The translations under genes were made by a program, and so were the position numbers. From contig JADHRC010000048.1 in assembly GCA_016777645.1 (NCBI GenBank), positions 1 through 10,380 of the forward strand: a DNA stretch of 10,380 nt, read 5' to 3'. Within the stretch, counting starts at the first letter, position 1, and each line of letters begins with the position of its first letter. Of this stretch, positions 1 through 7,250 are shown piece by piece. The DNA comes from Alphaproteobacteria bacterium. Its GTDB lineage: Bacteria > Pseudomonadota > Alphaproteobacteria > Puniceispirillales > Marisalimonadaceae. The notes beneath the pieces are model-generated. The model had not been told where the DNA came from. It saw nothing but the letters and a program-made list of their open reading frames with translations, and made no database searches.

Positions 1-226
1 TGGCAATAAATCCTTTGATCCCATCAAGAAATAAAGTCAAAAGGGCGATCTTTTTATTGCCTGTCCTTAAAACGTTGGTGGCACCAATGTTTCCGCTTCC
101 TATTTTTCTTATATCTCCTAAACCAATTGACTTGGTAAGGATTAGACCAAATGGGATGGATCCAATTAAATATCCTAAAATGACGAATAAAATAAAATAA
201 ATTAGGGTATTGGATTCTACCGTCAT
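1..226 (-). CDS. plsY: Glycerol-3-phosphate acyltransferase PlsY (partial, N-terminal 75 residues)
   Basis: PlsY is an inner-membrane enzyme that moves an acyl group from acyl-phosphate to glycerol 3-phosphate, making lysophosphatidic acid, the first step of phospholipid synthesis. Only the first 75 residues are present; the gene continues beyond the left edge. Visible are a first membrane helix (about residues 8-31) containing the GSIPFG motif at 22-27, then the conserved loop R40..GSGNIGATN (43-51), and a second helix start with LDGIKG (67-72), all PlsY hallmarks. The start ATG at 226-224 shares ATGA with the pyrC stop codon, a 4-nt overlap that points to translational coupling. It is therefore the distal visible member of the ruvX-pyrB-pyrC-plsY operon. 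I see nothing odd in the visible part. Confidence 0.93.
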   Translation of the reverse strand, partial: MTVESNTLIYFILFVILGYLIGSIPFGLILTKSIGLGDIRKIGSGNIGATNVLRTGNKKIALLTLFLDGIKGFIA

Positions 227-1548
227 TTTTCTACTTTTACTTTTAAATCATTATGAATGAAAGAGGGTTGACCGTTAATAAAAGTTCCAAGAATTTTCCC
301 AAATGACTTTCGTCCATTAAATGGAGTAGGACTCATTTTCAAATTATTCTTATCAATTTTACTAGGTATGTTTTCATCAAAAATTATAAAAGTGGCATTT
401 TTATTTTGATCCAATGAAGGAATTTCTAAATTCAGAATATTGGCTGGATTTACAGTCAATAAGGAGATGGCTTTATCTATGCTAATAATTTTTTTGTTTA
501 CTAATTCCATTGTAACTAAAAATAAAGTTTCTATGCCCGATGCACCTATTGATGCAGCTGAAAAAGGTTGGATTTTTGTATCCTTTGACCTGGCACGATG
601 ATCAGATGCAATAGCATCTATTGTACCATCTTGTATTCCTTCAATTACAGCCAACCTATCATCTTCACTTCTTAGTGGTGGAGAAAGTTTAAACGCTGTA
701 TCATAGCTTAATAATTTAGTTTCATTGAGTGTAAAATAAGGAGGTGCCGTATCACAACTTATTTTAACCCCATCTTTTTTGGCTTTTCTAATAACATCAA
801 TGCCATCACGGGTAGATACATGTGCAACATGATAATGAACACCTGTTAATTTTGCTAATCTAATATCTCGTTCAATCATGATCACTTCGGCACAAGAGGG
901 TATTCCTATCAGACCAAGTCGTGTAGAGATTTCACCTTCATTCATTTCACCTTTTATGGATGTTGTGGATGCTTGGTTTAATCCAGATAAATCCTCATCC
1001 TCAGCATGTTGAATAATTGGACGGTTAATCATTGCGGCGTAACTCATTACTCGTCTTAAGACTAAACTATTCTTTATGCTTTTATTACCATTGGTAAAGC
1101 CTATAGCTCCCATTTCAGACATAAGGCCTAATTCACACATTTCTAATGATTGATCATCTTTCGTTGCTGCTCCATAAACCCATACCTTAGGTAGTGAAGA
1201 ATTTTCTGATTGCCTTTGGATATGATCTATTATAGACGGATTATTAAGTTTGGGTGTTTGATTAGGAAGGATAACCATTGATGTTATCCCGTTTTCGGCA
1301 GCTATTTTTTGCGTTAATATTAAATTTTCAGTTTTCCCAATATTTACTCGAATGTCTATTATTCCAGGTGACATTACTAACCCACTACAATCGTAAGAAG
1401 TTATGGGCCTTTTATCGTCTAGATCCTCTTGTTTAAAGTTTTTGACAATTGCAATGATCTTATTATTTTCTACAACAACATCAGATACATCATTAAGGCT
1501 GGTTGCTGGATTTATAACTTTTATAGATTTAAATACTGAATAGGTCAT
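223..1548 (-). CDS. pyrC: Dihydroorotase-family protein (PyrC-like), probably non-catalytic partner of PyrB
   Basis: This 441-residue protein belongs to the class I dihydroorotase branch of the amidohydrolase superfamily, whose active members interconvert carbamoyl-aspartate and dihydroorotate in pyrimidine synthesis. Family landmarks are the PGIID segment (61-65), MNEGE (202-206), KLSPPLRSEDDR (287-298), ASDH (314-317) and a C-terminal PFNGR (409-413). The usual metal-binding HxH after PGxID is replaced by R67-V-N69. The position of the bridging aspartate appears to be N153. H181, H243 and D316 are kept. The metal site is therefore incomplete, as in the PyrC' (PyrX) proteins that assemble with class A aspartate carbamoyltransferase in Pseudomonas. 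A structural role is my inference, and weak activity is not excluded. The gene starts 7 nt after the pyrB stop, without a clear Shine-Dalgarno, and overlaps plsY by 4 nt. Confidence 0.9.
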   Translation of the reverse strand: MTYSVFKSIKVINPATSLNDVSDVVVENNKIIAIVKNFKQEDLDDKRPITSYDCSGLVMSPGIIDIRVNIGKTENLILTQKIAAENGITSMVILPNQTPKLNNPSIIDHIQRQSENSSLPKVWVYGAATKDDQSLEMCELGLMSEMGAIGFTNGNKSIKNSLVLRRVMSYAAMINRPIIQHAEDEDLSGLNQASTTSIKGEMNEGEISTRLGLIGIPSCAEVIMIERDIRLAKLTGVHYHVAHVSTRDGIDVIRKAKKDGVKISCDTAPPYFTLNETKLLSYDTAFKLSPPLRSEDDRLAVIEGIQDGTIDAIASDHRARSKDTKIQPFSAASIGASGIETLFLVTMELVNKKIISIDKAISLLTVNPANILNLEIPSLDQNKNATFIIFDENIPSKIDKNNLKMSPTPFNGRKSFGKILGTFINGQPSFIHNDLKVKVEK

Positions 1549-1555
1549 TTTTATT

Positions 1556-2530
1556 TTAAGTTTGATTTTTTGTAAAATTTAAAGCTTCAATAATAGACAT
1601 TCTAACTGCAACACCCATTTCAACTTGAGTTTTAATAAGACTTCGACTTGGGTCATCTGCTAGTGAGGAAGCTATTTCTACTCCTCTATTCATCGGGCCA
1701 GGGTGCATAATAACAGCATTTGGGCTAGCTAATGAGAGTTTTTTTTCATCTAGGCCAAAAAACTTGAAATACTCTCTCTCAGAAGGGTTTTCAGTTCCAG
1801 ACATTCTTTCATTTTGTAATCTTAAAAGCATTATAACATCTGAATTTTTAATTCCCTCATCCATGTCATAAAAACACTTAACATTTAATTTTTCTAAGTT
1901 TGATGGCATTAAAGTAGAAGGTGCTACACAGCGAACTTCTGCTCCCATTGTTGTAAGCAAATGTATATTAGAACGAGCGACTCTGCTGTTAGCTATATCA
2001 CCACAAATACTTATTTTTAAATCTTCTAGACGGCCTATTCTTCTTTTAATAGTTAATGCGTCAAGTAATGCTTGAGTAGGGTGCTCATGCCTACCATCAC
2101 CAGCATTAATAATACTACAATTTAAATAGTCGGCGAATAAAAGAGGAGCTCCACTATGTGGATGTCGAACTATCAAAAGGTCGGGTTTCATGGCATTCAA
2201 AGTACTAGCAGTATCCAGTAAACTCTCTCCTTTTTTTATAGAAGAGTTTATTAAAGAAATATTGATGACTTCTGCGCCAAGTCTTCTTGCAGCTAATTCA
2301 AAGGAAACCCTTGTTCTGGTCGAATTTTCGAAGAAAACATTTAAGACAACATAACCAGGTAAGAATTTTGTGTCGCTATGTCTGTCCAAATTAGCAAAAA
2401 AATCTGCTCTATCTAATAATTTTTGTATTTCATCTTTTGTCATCCCTTCTATAGATAGTAGATGGTGAGATGAAAGTTTAACGGGAGAATATAATTTATT
2501 TTTTTGATTATTTTTTAAAAATTTATTCAT
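1556..2530 (-). CDS. pyrB: Aspartate carbamoyltransferase catalytic subunit PyrB
   Basis: PyrB condenses carbamoyl phosphate with L-aspartate to carbamoyl-aspartate, the committed step of cytosolic pyrimidine synthesis. The 324-residue protein has the carbamoyl-phosphate motif STRTR (70-74), the flexible loop KKGES with catalytic-type lysine (99-103), the HPTQALLDA segment (150-158) and HPGPMNRG (276-283). A run of about 22 residues precedes the HLLSIEGMT core start. This makes it longer than the roughly 310-residue E. coli type and fits class A enzymes, which carry an N-terminal extension and pair with a dihydroorotase-like subunit. No pyrI regulatory gene is nearby; the neighbour is pyrC. 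The ATG at 2530-2528 is kept because the next methionine (residue 30) lies inside the conserved core. It lies 13 nt after the ruvX stop with no obvious ribosome binding site. Confidence 0.97.
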   Translation of the reverse strand: MNKFLKNNQKNKLYSPVKLSSHHLLSIEGMTKDEIQKLLDRADFFANLDRHSDTKFLPGYVVLNVFFENSTRTRVSFELAARRLGAEVINISLINSSIKKGESLLDTASTLNAMKPDLLIVRHPHSGAPLLFADYLNCSIINAGDGRHEHPTQALLDALTIKRRIGRLEDLKISICGDIANSRVARSNIHLLTTMGAEVRCVAPSTLMPSNLEKLNVKCFYDMDEGIKNSDVIMLLRLQNERMSGTENPSEREYFKFFGLDEKKLSLASPNAVIMHPGPMNRGVEIASSLADDPSRSLIKTQVEMGVAVRMSIIEALNFTKNQT

Positions 2531-2543
2531 TAAAAAAAGATTA

Positions 2544-3011
2544 CTACATCTTTTTTTGTAATACGTCTAGTGCTGTTTGTAATATCCAACTTGCTGCTAA
2601 ATAATCTTTTCTAGACTTTCTTTTCTTTCGAGACATATCACTAAATATCATAGGTTTTTCTATGGCCATTGTAGACATTCTTTCATCCTGAAGTAAAACT
2701 GGCATGTCTACAACATCCATTAAACTTCTAGTAAAATCTCTAACGGAATCACATCTTGGCCCCATGCTTCCATCCATGTTTAGAGGCCAACCCATAACTA
2801 AACCGGTTATTTCATACTTATCAAATATTGTAATTAACTCGCTAATATCTGATTTCAATTTATTTCTTTTTATTGTGGTAACTGGAGAAGCTATAGTCCA
2901 ATCAGAATTACTGACAGCAATTCCCAACGTTTTTGTTCCAGGATCAATACCTAAAAGTCTTTTTTTAGGCAAAATATTCAACAAAAATTCATCAAGCTTG
3001 AAGATAGGCAT
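2544..3011 (-). CDS. ruvX: RuvX/YqgF family Holliday-junction resolvase-like nuclease
   Basis: RuvX (YqgF) is a small RNase H-fold cytosolic protein, described as a putative Holliday-junction resolvase and, in E. coli, as acting in 16S rRNA 5'-end maturation. The 155 residues carry the family signatures: GIDPGTKTLGIAVS at 21-34 with the first acidic residue D23, VMGWPLNMDGS (72-82), the DERMST block (109-114) with E110, and D136 in the DYLAASWIL helix near the end. All three expected acidic active-site positions are present, so it looks intact and of normal length. It is the first gene of the minus-strand operon, begins at the 61-bp gap shared with gatC, and lacks a clear Shine-Dalgarno. About 19 residues precede the core LLGIDPG, which is slightly long. 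No internal start codon fits better. Confidence 0.95.
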   Translation of the reverse strand: MPIFKLDEFLLNILPKKRLLGIDPGTKTLGIAVSNSDWTIASPVTTIKRNKLKSDISELITIFDKYEITGLVMGWPLNMDGSMGPRCDSVRDFTRSLMDVVDMPVLLQDERMSTMAIEKPMIFSDMSRKKRKSRKDYLAASWILQTALDVLQKKM

Positions 3012-3072
3012 AATTGATGCTAACAGACTTTCATATAAAATTAAAATATATCAATGTAATGAAGGAATAAAA
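3012..3072. promoter_or_regulatory. Divergent promoter gap between ruvX and gatC
   Basis: This 61-bp, very AT-rich gap is the only non-coding DNA from which both the ruvX-pyrB-pyrC-plsY and gatCAB operons can start, so it should hold promoters for both directions. On the plus strand the best sigma-70-like pair I can see is CTAACA (3020-3025), a 16-nt spacer and TAAAAT (3042-3047). The minus-strand promoter is not clear. No palindromic operator is visible. Confidence 0.4.
3061..3066 (+). promoter_or_regulatory. Shine-Dalgarno of gatC
   Basis: GAAGGA lies 6 nt before the ATG at 3073. This fixes the gatC start, although the same frame stays open for another 369 nt upstream, antisense to ruvX. 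It is one of the few clear ribosome binding sites in the window. Confidence 0.75.
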
Positions 3073-3375
3073 ATGTCCAGCATCAAATCAATTGTTGATA
3101 TTCCAACTGTAAATAAAATTGCTAGATTAGCTCGTCTAGAGATACTTGAAAAAAATAAACAAAATCTTACTAACGACTTAAATAATATACTAGAGTTTGT
3201 CGCTCAATTAAATGAAGTTGATACTTCTAATGTTGAACCGCTTGCTTCTGTTACGGGGCATAAATTACCATTAAGAAATGATGAAGTTACAGATGGTAAT
3301 ATTGGAGAATTGGTTCTGCAAAATGCTCCTGAAACCTCAAGTGGCTTCTTTGTTGTTCCAAAGGTGATTGAATAA
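3073..3375 (+). CDS. gatC: Asp-tRNA(Asn)/Glu-tRNA(Gln) amidotransferase subunit GatC
   Basis: GatC is the small scaffold subunit that holds GatA and GatB together in the cytosolic amidotransferase converting misacylated Glu-tRNA(Gln) and/or Asp-tRNA(Asn) to the correct amide form. The 100 residues match the family's normal length. An N-terminal helix contains VNKIARLARLEI (13-24), the middle has VEPLASV (54-60) and LRND (67-70), and the C-terminal tail contains NAPE (84-87) and ends FFVVPKVIE (92-100). The start at 3073 is chosen from the GAAGGA ribosome binding site and the family N-terminus; the longer open frame upstream would run through ruvX and encodes nothing GatC-like. Its stop overlaps the gatA start by 1 nt (TAATG). 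Confidence 0.95.
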   Translation: MSSIKSIVDIPTVNKIARLARLEILEKNKQNLTNDLNNILEFVAQLNEVDTSNVEPLASVTGHKLPLRNDEVTDGNIGELVLQNAPETSSGFFVVPKVIE

Positions 3376-4838
3376 TGTCAGATTTTCTTAAACTTGATCT
3401 TCTAGGTGCCTCCATTGCTCTTAAAAATAAAGAAATCTCATCTGTTGAGTTAACTAATGCATATATAAATGCTATTGAAAAAACTTCTTCTTTAGGCGCC
3501 TATTTAGATGTTCAAGCCGACTATGCATTAGAGATGGCTAATCGATCAGACAAAAAAATTCAACAGGGTACAGCTGGTCCACTTGAAGGTATTCCCATTG
3601 GTGTCAAAGATATGTTTTGCACTAAAAACATAAAAACCACGGCATCATCAAAAATTCTAGAAAATTTTTACCCTACTTACGAAAGTACAGTTACTCAGAA
3701 TTTGTGGAATGATGGAGCCGTGATGTTAGGTAAATTATCATGTGATGAATTTGCAATGGGGTCTAGTAATGAAACAGCCGCAAAAGGAAATGTTATAAAT
3801 CCTTGGTCTAAAACTAATCCAATGTCTCCCGGAGGATCATCTGGTGGATCGGCTGCAGCTGTGGCAGCTAGATCGGCCCTTGCCGCCACGGGCACTGACA
3901 CAGGTGGATCAATCAGGCAGCCAGCAGCATTTTGTGGCATAACAGGATTGAAACCTACATATGGACGATGTTCTAGGTGGGGGATTGTAGCTTTTTCTTC
4001 ATCACTTGACCAAGCCGGCCCTTTAACTAGAACAGTAAGTGATGCTGCTCTAATGCTCAACTCAATGGCAGGTTATGATGTTAAAGATTCCACTTCTGCT
4101 AATATAAGTATGCCAGATTTAATGACATATCTGGATAATAGTATCAAAGGCAAAAAAATTGGAATACCGAAGGAGTATACTCAAGATGGTATTTCACAGG
4201 ATATAATGAAGTTTTATGAATCTTCAATAAACTGGTTAAAAGATAGTGGGGCAGAAATTGTTCCTGTTTCTCTGCCTCACACTAAATATGCTTTGCCGGT
4301 CTATTATATAATCGCCCCTGCTGAAGCTTCAAGTAACTTAGCAAGGTACGATGGGGTTAGATATGGAGCAAGGAATGAAGCTGCGACTTTAGATGAGATG
4401 TATGAATTAACCCGGGGCAATGGTTTTGGTGATGAAGTTAAGAGAAGAATTATGATTGGTACTTATGTCTTATCTTCAGGCTACTATGATGCGTATTACC
4501 TCAAAGCTCAAAAAGTTAGAAGATTAATCAAAGAAGATTTTGAAAATGTTTTTAAAAATGTTGACTATCTCTTAACTCCTTCAACTCCGACCACGGCTTT
4601 TGAGTTAGGACAAAAGCAAGATCCTTTGACAATGTACTTAAATGATATTTTTACTGTTCCTGCAAGTCTGGCAGGGGTTCCTGGTATTTCTATTCCAGTG
4701 GGCTTAGATAGCTCAGGACTTCCCGTAGGTGTCCAATTAATTGCAAATTCATTTGATGAACCTGGTTTAATTAATGTTGCTCGAACATTAGAAAAATGTG
4801 CTGATTTTAATCTAATACCAGATGGAGCTGCAAAATGA
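3375..4838 (+). CDS. gatA: Asp-tRNA(Asn)/Glu-tRNA(Gln) amidotransferase subunit GatA
   Basis: GatA is the glutaminase subunit that releases ammonia from glutamine and passes it to GatB. At 487 residues it is the usual length for an amidase-signature enzyme. The Ser-cisSer-Lys triad is readable: K78 in GVKDMF, cis-Ser S155 in the glycine/serine-rich SPGGSSGGS block (151-159), and nucleophile S179 in DTGGSIRQP (175-183). A further conserved segment is GLKPTYGR (191-198). The start codon at 3375 overlaps the gatC stop by 1 nt and the stop overlaps the gatB start by 4 nt, so the three subunits are probably made in a coupled way. GC content rises locally near 3830-3935, explained by the Gly/Ala/Ser-rich signature block rather than by transfer. 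Confidence 0.98.
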   Translation: MSDFLKLDLLGASIALKNKEISSVELTNAYINAIEKTSSLGAYLDVQADYALEMANRSDKKIQQGTAGPLEGIPIGVKDMFCTKNIKTTASSKILENFYPTYESTVTQNLWNDGAVMLGKLSCDEFAMGSSNETAAKGNVINPWSKTNPMSPGGSSGGSAAAVAARSALAATGTDTGGSIRQPAAFCGITGLKPTYGRCSRWGIVAFSSSLDQAGPLTRTVSDAALMLNSMAGYDVKDSTSANISMPDLMTYLDNSIKGKKIGIPKEYTQDGISQDIMKFYESSINWLKDSGAEIVPVSLPHTKYALPVYYIIAPAEASSNLARYDGVRYGARNEAATLDEMYELTRGNGFGDEVKRRIMIGTYVLSSGYYDAYYLKAQKVRRLIKEDFENVFKNVDYLLTPSTPTTAFELGQKQDPLTMYLNDIFTVPASLAGVPGISIPVGLDSSGLPVGVQLIANSFDEPGLINVARTLEKCADFNLIPDGAAK

Positions 4839-6307
4839 CTGAAACATTAAATCTTAAACCAGGCCAAATCAAAGGCACTTCTGGAATTTGGGAAATGGTG
4901 ATTGGTTTAGAGATACATGCACAAATTTCAAGTAAGTCAAAGTTATTTTCCGGTGCTTCTGCTTCTTTTGGTTCTGATGCTAATTCAAGTGTGTCGCTAG
5001 TTGATGCAGCAATGCCTGGAATGCTTCCTGTAATCAATAAATTTTGCGTTGAACAGGCGGTTAAAACGGGTTTGGCTTTAAATGCAAAAATTAATAATAT
5101 CTCAGTTTTTGATAGAAAAAACTATTTTTATGCTGATTTACCCCAAGGTTATCAGATTAGTCAATTTACAAAACCTATCGTTGGTGAGGGAGAAATTATA
5201 ATTGATTTGGATAGTGAAAATCAAACTGTAGTTGGAATTGAACGTTTACATCTAGAGCAAGATGCAGGAAAATCATTGCATGACCAGCATCCAACTAAAT
5301 CATTTATTGATTTAAACAGAACAGGTGTGGCATTAATGGAAATTGTATCAAAACCTGATATAAGATCTCCACAAGAAGCTGGCGCTTATGTTAAAAAAAT
5401 TAGATCTATTTTACGTTATATTGGTGCTTGTGATGGCAATATGGAAGAAGGCTCTTTGAGAGCTGACTGTAATGTCTCAGTCAGAAGGCCTGGCGATGAA
5501 TTTGGAACTAGATGTGAGATAAAAAATCTGAACTCTATTCGTTTTATTATTCAAGCTATTCAATCAGAAGCTGAAAGGCAAGTCGACATTATTGAGTCTG
5601 GTGGCAAAATAAACCAAGAAACAAGACTTTTTGACACATCTACGGGTGAAACAAGATCTATGAGAAGTAAAGAGGATGCTCATGATTATAGGTATTTCCC
5701 TGATCCAGATCTACTTCCCTTAGAGTTTTCTAATGAATGGGTAGCAGAAATCAAGGAAACTTTACCAGAGTTACCTGATTCACTTAAGAAAAGGTTAATA
5801 AAAGATTTTGGTATTACCCCTTATGATGCATCAGTGTTAGTTGAAGAAAAGGAATATACAGATTTTTATATCAAAGCCGCAAATGGGGTAGATGGTAAGC
5901 TAACAGCTAATTGGATGATAACTGAACTTTTTGGAGCCTTGAAAAAAGAAAATTTAACACTAGAAAACAGTCCTGTTTCACCTGAGAACCTTGGTAAACT
6001 AGTTGGTTTGATTTCTAAAGGGATAATATCTGGGAAAATAGCTAAAGATGTGTTCTCAGAAATGATGATTAGTAAAAAATCTCCAGCAGAAATTGTTAGA
6101 GAAAAAGGGCTTGAACAAGTCTCTGATGATAAAGAAATTTTAAAACTAATTGATAAGGTTATCCTTGAAAATCAAGAAAAGGTAAAAGATTATTTAGGTG
6201 GTAAGGATAAGCTCTTTGGATTTTTTGTGGGTCAGGTTATGAAACTATCTCAAGGAAAGGCAAATCCAGGTCTAGTTAATAAATTACTGAAAGAAAATTT
6301 AAAATAA
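4835..6307 (+). CDS. gatB: Asp-tRNA(Asn)/Glu-tRNA(Gln) amidotransferase subunit GatB
   Basis: GatB binds the misacylated tRNA, phosphorylates the Glu or Asp side chain with ATP, and amidates it with ammonia from GatA. The 490-residue protein shows the kinase-domain signatures VIGLEIHAQ (22-30, with metal-site candidates E25 and H28), DRKNYFYADLPQGYQISQ (93-110), LHLEQDAGKS (138-147), DLNRTGVALMEIVSKPD (159-175) and YRYFPDPDLLP (285-295). The C-terminal part, from roughly residue 345, is the YqeY-like tRNA-contact tail. About 18 residues precede the usual WEMVIGLE start, a modest extension common in alphaproteobacterial forms. Its ATG is inside the gatA stop (ATGA). It is the last gene of the operon and ends only 8 nt from the convergent transporter gene. 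Confidence 0.98.
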   Translation: MTETLNLKPGQIKGTSGIWEMVIGLEIHAQISSKSKLFSGASASFGSDANSSVSLVDAAMPGMLPVINKFCVEQAVKTGLALNAKINNISVFDRKNYFYADLPQGYQISQFTKPIVGEGEIIIDLDSENQTVVGIERLHLEQDAGKSLHDQHPTKSFIDLNRTGVALMEIVSKPDIRSPQEAGAYVKKIRSILRYIGACDGNMEEGSLRADCNVSVRRPGDEFGTRCEIKNLNSIRFIIQAIQSEAERQVDIIESGGKINQETRLFDTSTGETRSMRSKEDAHDYRYFPDPDLLPLEFSNEWVAEIKETLPELPDSLKKRLIKDFGITPYDASVLVEEKEYTDFYIKAANGVDGKLTANWMITELFGALKKENLTLENSPVSPENLGKLVGLISKGIISGKIAKDVFSEMMISKKSPAEIVREKGLEQVSDDKEILKLIDKVILENQEKVKDYLGGKDKLFGFFVGQVMKLSQGKANPGLVNKLLKENLK

Positions 6308-6332
6308 TCAATAGACTAACTCTTGCTTGATT
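6306..6332. terminator. Weak hairpin at the convergent gatB / transporter ends
   Basis: AATCAA (6306-6311) and TTGATT (6327-6332) are perfect inverted 6-mers, with an inner 3-bp AGA/TCT pairing (6313-6315 with 6321-6323) around a 5-nt loop. It lies exactly where two transcripts meet. It is AT-rich and no clear U-tract follows on either strand, so termination here is only a possibility. Confidence 0.22.
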
Positions 6333-7224
6333 TCCAATTTGCTAAAACGATGGCAAATATAATAGAAACAAAACCAATCACTAATTTAAAAGTAATTTGT
6401 TCATTTAAAATTATATATCCAAGCAAAATAGCAGAAAGTGGATTAAAACCAAGTGATATAGCTGCCTGGGTTGGTGATATTAACTGAAGAGCCTTTCCCC
6501 AGCAAAACATCATTAAAACTCCACCAGGAATGATTAGCATTAAAAAAGCAATGACTTCGAGATGTCCTATTTTATATGAGTTTTCAAGACCTGTTCCTAA
6601 AATTAATGCTACAAATAGATTAATAACGCTTCCAACAAAAATAACAAAAACCATAACTGGTACATTTCCATATTTTTTTAAATATTTTCCTGAAAATACA
6701 GTAAAGCAGGAGGCAGCTATAACTCCTATCATCATCAATAAATCACCTTTTAAGGTTTCACCAAAGTTGCCTTCAACTCTTTCTGACATACAAAATAAAA
6801 CGCCAGAAATAGCAATTACGACAGCTAAAGATTTATTAGTTGTAATTTTTTCGATTTTAAAAAAAAAAGCTATAATAATCGTACATAATGGCATGGTTGC
6901 GTAAAGCAATCCAGCTCTAGAAGCCGTGGTATGCTCTAGGCCGAGTGCCATAAAATTTGGGAATAGAGAAATCATTGCTAAGCCAAGAAGACTCATAGGT
7001 ATAAGGTCAAATCGATCAAATTTTTTTTTATAAAAAATATTTATAGATAATAAAAATAAAATTAAACCTGTAAGGCCATATCTTAAAAAACTTAGAGTGA
7101 ATGGGTCAACTGAATCAACTAAAATTCTTGTGAATACAAAAGTGGATCCACCAAGTGCAGCAGATAATGAGGCCAAAAAGGATCCAAGGAGGAGATTTTT
7201 AAAAATTATTTGATCTTTATTCAT
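6316..7224 (-). CDS. EamA/DMT-superfamily transporter (10 predicted membrane helices)
   Basis: This is a 302-residue inner-membrane protein of the drug/metabolite transporter superfamily, whose members are mostly exporters of amino acids or other small metabolites; the substrate cannot be read from sequence. About ten hydrophobic helices fall in two repeated EamA halves, roughly residues 12-146 and 160-297. Each half ends in the typical pattern: GLEHTTASRAGLLYATMPL (95-113) in the first, and GKALQLISPTQAAISLGFNPL (243-263) in the second, each followed by a helix and an acidic E-x-I/K-T turn. Length is normal. It starts 82 bp from the likely aldo/keto reductase start and is transcribed away from it. 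Two homopolymer runs lie in the coding strand: T10 (FFF, residues 120-122) and A9 (KKK, residues 66-68). No clear ribosome binding site is visible. Confidence 0.93.
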   Translation of the reverse strand: MNKDQIIFKNLLLGSFLASLSAALGGSTFVFTRILVDSVDPFTLSFLRYGLTGLILFLLSINIFYKKKFDRFDLIPMSLLGLAMISLFPNFMALGLEHTTASRAGLLYATMPLCTIIIAFFFKIEKITTNKSLAVVIAISGVLFCMSERVEGNFGETLKGDLLMMIGVIAASCFTVFSGKYLKKYGNVPVMVFVIFVGSVINLFVALILGTGLENSYKIGHLEVIAFLMLIIPGGVLMMFCWGKALQLISPTQAAISLGFNPLSAILLGYIILNEQITFKLVIGFVSIIFAIVLANWKSSKS

Positions 7225-7250
7225 GAAAAGTTTTCTAGTAGTTTATAGAA

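Noticed and set aside
15..200. Open frame on the plus strand near the left edge
   Set aside because: It is antisense to plsY, whose conserved motifs are unmistakable on the minus strand.
2704..3072. In-frame upstream extension of gatC
   Set aside because: It runs antisense through ruvX and is not GatC-like; the GAAGGA site and family N-terminus fix the start at 3073.
3830..3935. Local GC rise, considered as transferred DNA
   Set aside because: It coincides with the Gly/Ala/Ser-rich amidase signature and is explained by the amino acids encoded.
3695..4060. Minus-strand open frame inside gatA
   Set aside because: It overlaps the catalytic region of an intact gatA and shows only the low-complexity composition expected of its complement.
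4807..5037. Minus-strand open frame at the gatA/gatB junction
   Set aside because: It is antisense to the start of intact gatB and has no recognisable domain.
6530..6904. Plus-strand open frame inside the transporter gene
   Set aside because: It is the complement of a clear EamA coding region.
7186..7194. AAGGAGGAG as a ribosome binding site for the plus-strand ATG at 7223
   Set aside because: It lies about 28 nt from the ATG, too far, and is within the transporter coding region.
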